In this document: positions 61,856-64,000 of the stretch, in pieces | Layout: each line of letters opens with the position of its first letter | How positions within the stretch are numbered: position 1 is the stretch's first letter | NCBI GenBank assembly: GCA_019748195.1 | Contig: JAIEPW010000011.1 | Coordinates: forward strand, 124,001 to 188,000 | From: Bryobacteraceae bacterium | Lineage (GTDB): Bacteria; Acidobacteriota; Terriglobia; Bryobacterales; Bryobacteraceae | DNA: 64,000 nt | Direction of reading: 5' to 3' | Notes under the pieces: model-generated | The model's input: only the letters and a program-made list of their open reading frames with translations | Database searches by the model: none | What the model was told of the DNA's origin: nothing | Program-made: the position numbers and the translations under genes

Positions 61856-63094
61856 TCAGGACGCCGCCTTTTTCTCCCGGAAGGCGAACACGAAGATCGC
61901 CCAGGCGAGCAGGACGCCCAGGCAGGGAACGATCCAGAATCCCCGCCAGTCGGTGACGTTGGTGGCCGGGTTCGTGAACCGCTGCGCGATCCAGCCCGAT
62001 GCGAGCGCGCCCAGATACATGCCCGCTCCATAGGTGAGGAACCCGAACAAGGCTTGCCCGCTGGCGCGAATGTCGCGTGGCGCGGTGTTGTCCACGTGAA
62101 TGAATCCGGCGGCGAAAAAGAAATCGAAGCAGATTCCGTGCAGCGCGACGCCCAGCAGCACCAGCGCGTACGGGGCGCCGAGGGCGAAAAAGGCGTAGCG
62201 GATGCCCCAGGCGAGCATTCCCAGCGCGAGTACCTGCTTCATCCCGAATCGCTTCAGGAACCACGGCAGGAAGGGCAAGAGCAACATCTCCGTCATCTGC
62301 CCGAGGGACATGGTGGAGGCGACATCCTTCACGCCCTGGCCTTGTTCCAGATACTGGCCGGTGAAGCTGTAGTAGAACGAGAGCACGATGGTGATGACGA
62401 AGGAAACGCCGAAGAACACCGCGAAGGAGCGGTCGCGCAGCAGGCCGAAAGCCTTCAGGAACGGCATCCGCCCGCCGGGCTTGCCGGTGGGAGGAGTGTG
62501 GGGCAGCCACAGGCTGAAGATGCCCAGCACCAGCGACAAACCCGCGCCGAGCAGCAGCGGCGTGTTGGTGTGATACGCGGGCCGCTCCGCCGTGGAGAGG
62601 ACCTGACCCACCACCAGGTTCACCAGGATCCAGCCGATGGTGCCGAGCACGCGGATGCCCGGGAAATCGCGAGCCCCGTCGGGGATGTGCGCGAAGGCGA
62701 TGGAGTTGGCCAGCGCGAGGGTGGGATTGTAGGCGAGCGCGTACAGGCCCATCGCCACCAGCATCAGCGGATATTGGGAGGCATCCTGGATCTGGGCCAC
62801 CCACCACAGCAGGCCCGCGCCGGCGATATGCAGGATCGCCATCAGTTTCTCGCTGGCCAGGTAGCGGTCCGCAAGCTGGCCCACGAACATGGTGGAAAGG
62901 ATGGCGCCGAGCGGCATCAGCGAATACATGGCGCCTACCTGAGTCTTGGACAGCTTCAGGTGTTCCAGGTAATTGCCGAGCACGACGAACCACGCGCCCC
63001 AGACCGCGAACTGGAGCAGCATCATGAGCGAGAGCCGAACGCGGAGCCCCAGGGCGAGCGGCGGCACGGAGGGTGCGGACAGAGCGGCCTGCAT
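61856..63094 (-). CDS. MFS permease (nucleoside:H+ symporter-like)
   Basis: A 412-residue inner-membrane protein with about 12 membrane segments. LMMLLQFAVWGAWFVVLGNYL and QVGAMYSLMPLGAILSTMFVGQLADRYLASEK match the NupG/XapB branch of the major facilitator superfamily, and HGICFDFFFAAGFIHVDN is a family-specific segment. It could import nucleosides or a small glycoside. ATG 63094 is preferred; the frame is open to 63169. Neighbours on the same strand are the phosphatase-like gene and the propeller enzyme. Confidence 0.85.
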   Translation of the reverse strand: MQAALSAPSVPPLALGLRVRLSLMMLLQFAVWGAWFVVLGNYLEHLKLSKTQVGAMYSLMPLGAILSTMFVGQLADRYLASEKLMAILHIAGAGLLWWVAQIQDASQYPLMLVAMGLYALAYNPTLALANSIAFAHIPDGARDFPGIRVLGTIGWILVNLVVGQVLSTAERPAYHTNTPLLLGAGLSLVLGIFSLWLPHTPPTGKPGGRMPFLKAFGLLRDRSFAVFFGVSFVITIVLSFYYSFTGQYLEQGQGVKDVASTMSLGQMTEMLLLPFLPWFLKRFGMKQVLALGMLAWGIRYAFFALGAPYALVLLGVALHGICFDFFFAAGFIHVDNTAPRDIRASGQALFGFLTYGAGMYLGALASGWIAQRFTNPATNVTDWRGFWIVPCLGVLLAWAIFVFAFREKKAAS

Positions 63095-63120
63095 CAGCCT
63101 CGCATCATAGCAGCGTCGGG

Positions 63121-64000
63121 CTATTGGAGCCCGAAGGCAAGCAGGACGTTGCCGGCCGCGCCGCCCCACATGCCGTAGCCGGAGTTGACGAAGACCATGC
63201 CGTCCACGACCGTGACTCCGGGACCGTTCAGGGAGCCGCCGCGAGCCTGGATTCCGTTGACGGTGTCGAAGTCGCGCACGGTATCGTACTCCCAGAGCAC
63301 TTTACCGTCCTTGGCGGAGTAGGCGCGGAGGAAGCCGTCCATGGCGCCGGCGAAGACCAGCCCGGGGATCACCGTGGCGGCGCCGGGATTGGCCTGGATG
63401 CAGGGTTTGCGATCGCGGCAGGGGACGGGAGGCGCGAACCAGATGGATTCGCCGTCGCGGATGCGGACGGCGCGCACGCCGCCGCCGGCGCCGCGCCGTT
63501 CGAGCGCGTCGGAAACTGGAACGTACACCATCTCGTCATCGGCCGCGGGACCCCATTCGATCCCGCCGAGCTTGCCGCCTTTCGCCGCCTGCGTTTTCCA
63601 GGCGATCTGGCCGTTCCTGTCGGGGTCGAGGGCGGTCAACTGACCCGATTTCTGGCCGGCGATCAGATAGGTTTTCCCGCCGAGTTTGCGCAGGATGGGC
63701 GCGCAGCCGATGTCGTAATCGACGCCGGGATTTTCCGGGCAATTCGGGCCGTTCATGCCGCCGCAGGCCATGTTCCAGGCATCGCCGCCGGGCCAGAGCT
63801 GCGTGGACCAGACGATTTTGCCGGTGTTCCTGTCGAGCGCGAGGATCGCGTCGGAGGTTTTGGTGGGCGGATTCGAATGGTTGTTGCCGGTTCCGGCGTA
63901 AACCAGATTTCGTTCGGGGTCGACGGTGACGGCGCCCCAGACGCTCGCGCCGGAGGGTCCCCACTGGGGGACGCCGGCCTTGCTGACGCCGGTCTGGCTG
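63121..64000 (-). CDS. PQQ-type beta-propeller dehydrogenase, C-terminal part
   Basis: The gene enters from the right edge; 292 codons are visible, ending at TAG 63121-63123. The translation has propeller blades typical of quinoprotein alcohol dehydrogenases: WGAVTVDPERNLVYAGTGNN, SDAILALDRNTGKIVWSTQL, DAWNMACGG and NCPENPGVDYDIGCAP, YLIAGQKSGQLTALDPDRNG, FLRAYSAKDGKVLWEYDTVR. It resembles polyvinyl-alcohol-dehydrogenase-like and soluble PQQ enzymes acting in the periplasm. Start, signal peptide and any haem domain lie outside the window. Confidence 0.8.
   Translation of the reverse strand, partial: SQTGVSKAGVPQWGPSGASVWGAVTVDPERNLVYAGTGNNHSNPPTKTSDAILALDRNTGKIVWSTQLWPGGDAWNMACGGMNGPNCPENPGVDYDIGCAPILRKLGGKTYLIAGQKSGQLTALDPDRNGQIAWKTQAAKGGKLGGIEWGPAADDEMVYVPVSDALERRGAGGGVRAVRIRDGESIWFAPPVPCRDRKPCIQANPGAATVIPGLVFAGAMDGFLRAYSAKDGKVLWEYDTVRDFDTVNGIQARGGSLNGPGVTVVDGMVFVNSGYGMWGGAAGNVLLAFGLQ

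Noticed and set aside
1-64000. tRNA, rRNA and insertion-sequence genes
   Set aside because: No tRNA T-loop pattern, rRNA-like stretch or transposase was recognised by eye; a tRNA and rRNA search tool would be decisive.

Overview
The window looks like chromosome of an Acidobacteriota bacterium of the Bryobacterales/Solibacter type. The evidence is very high GC in ordinary genes (46 of 60 bases in 33001-33060), two secreted proteins ending in the Solibacter-type C-terminal domain (TIGR03437-like) behind NHL or metzincin/TIG modules, a VPS10/BNR propeller protein, Tat-type sulfatase and cyanophycinase, and many GTG/TTG starts. This is inferred from protein families; no rRNA or tRNA gene was recognised.

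Layout. 1-1490: DinB, TANGO2/NRDE and DedA genes on the minus strand. 1589-5410: aquaporin, GMC oxidoreductase, double VOC protein and a secreted DM13-like protein, closed by a hairpin. 5606-8172: ECF sigma/anti-sigma pair, then an arginine:glycine amidinotransferase. 8295-18000: mostly single genes (DUF421, CPBP protease, Cys-rich secreted peptides, tRNA-binding protein, MaoC, MscS, cyanophycinase, FkbM-like methyltransferase, M14 and M23 peptidases). 17996-20823: class V aminotransferase and ProRS. 20891-24844: a radical SAM protein whose frame continues through an in-frame TGA as Cys-TGA-Ala-Glu-Pro, followed by ATP-grasp and UDP-glucose dehydrogenase genes. 24895-30236: lipoprotein, repeat-rich spacer, BNR/VPS10 protein and Roadblock protein. 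30562-38561: zinc-ribbon/LamG-like membrane protein, TPR protein, sigma54 activator with a degenerate receiver, thioesterase, GatB and a methyltransferase. 38586-44797: sulfatase, a broken DUF421 remnant, VOC, DUF2231, and a secreted pair ending in a metzincin.

45033-49475 is a lower-GC cassette (34/60 and 35/60 GC in two sampled lines) of three overlapping genes: an SMC/ABC-type ATPase, a soluble histidine kinase with a helical N-terminal region, and a receiver domain fused to a kinase/phosphotransferase-like domain. Its architecture resembles two-component anti-phage systems of the Detocs type but with a different effector and an added ATPase; it is the best candidate for an undescribed system. 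It is followed by a 0.65 kb spacer with a broken zinc-ribbon gene, strong hairpins and direct repeats.

50124-64000: a second metzincin, an NHL/TIGR03437 protein, an acyl-CoA carboxylase beta subunit, a hybrid histidine kinase, BipA/TypA, an alkaline-phosphatase-superfamily protein, an MFS permease and a partial PQQ-type propeller enzyme.

Two results stand out: the probable selenoprotein radical SAM gene (20891-22243), which standard gene calling would cut 12 codons short, and the ATPase/histidine kinase/receiver-kinase cassette.
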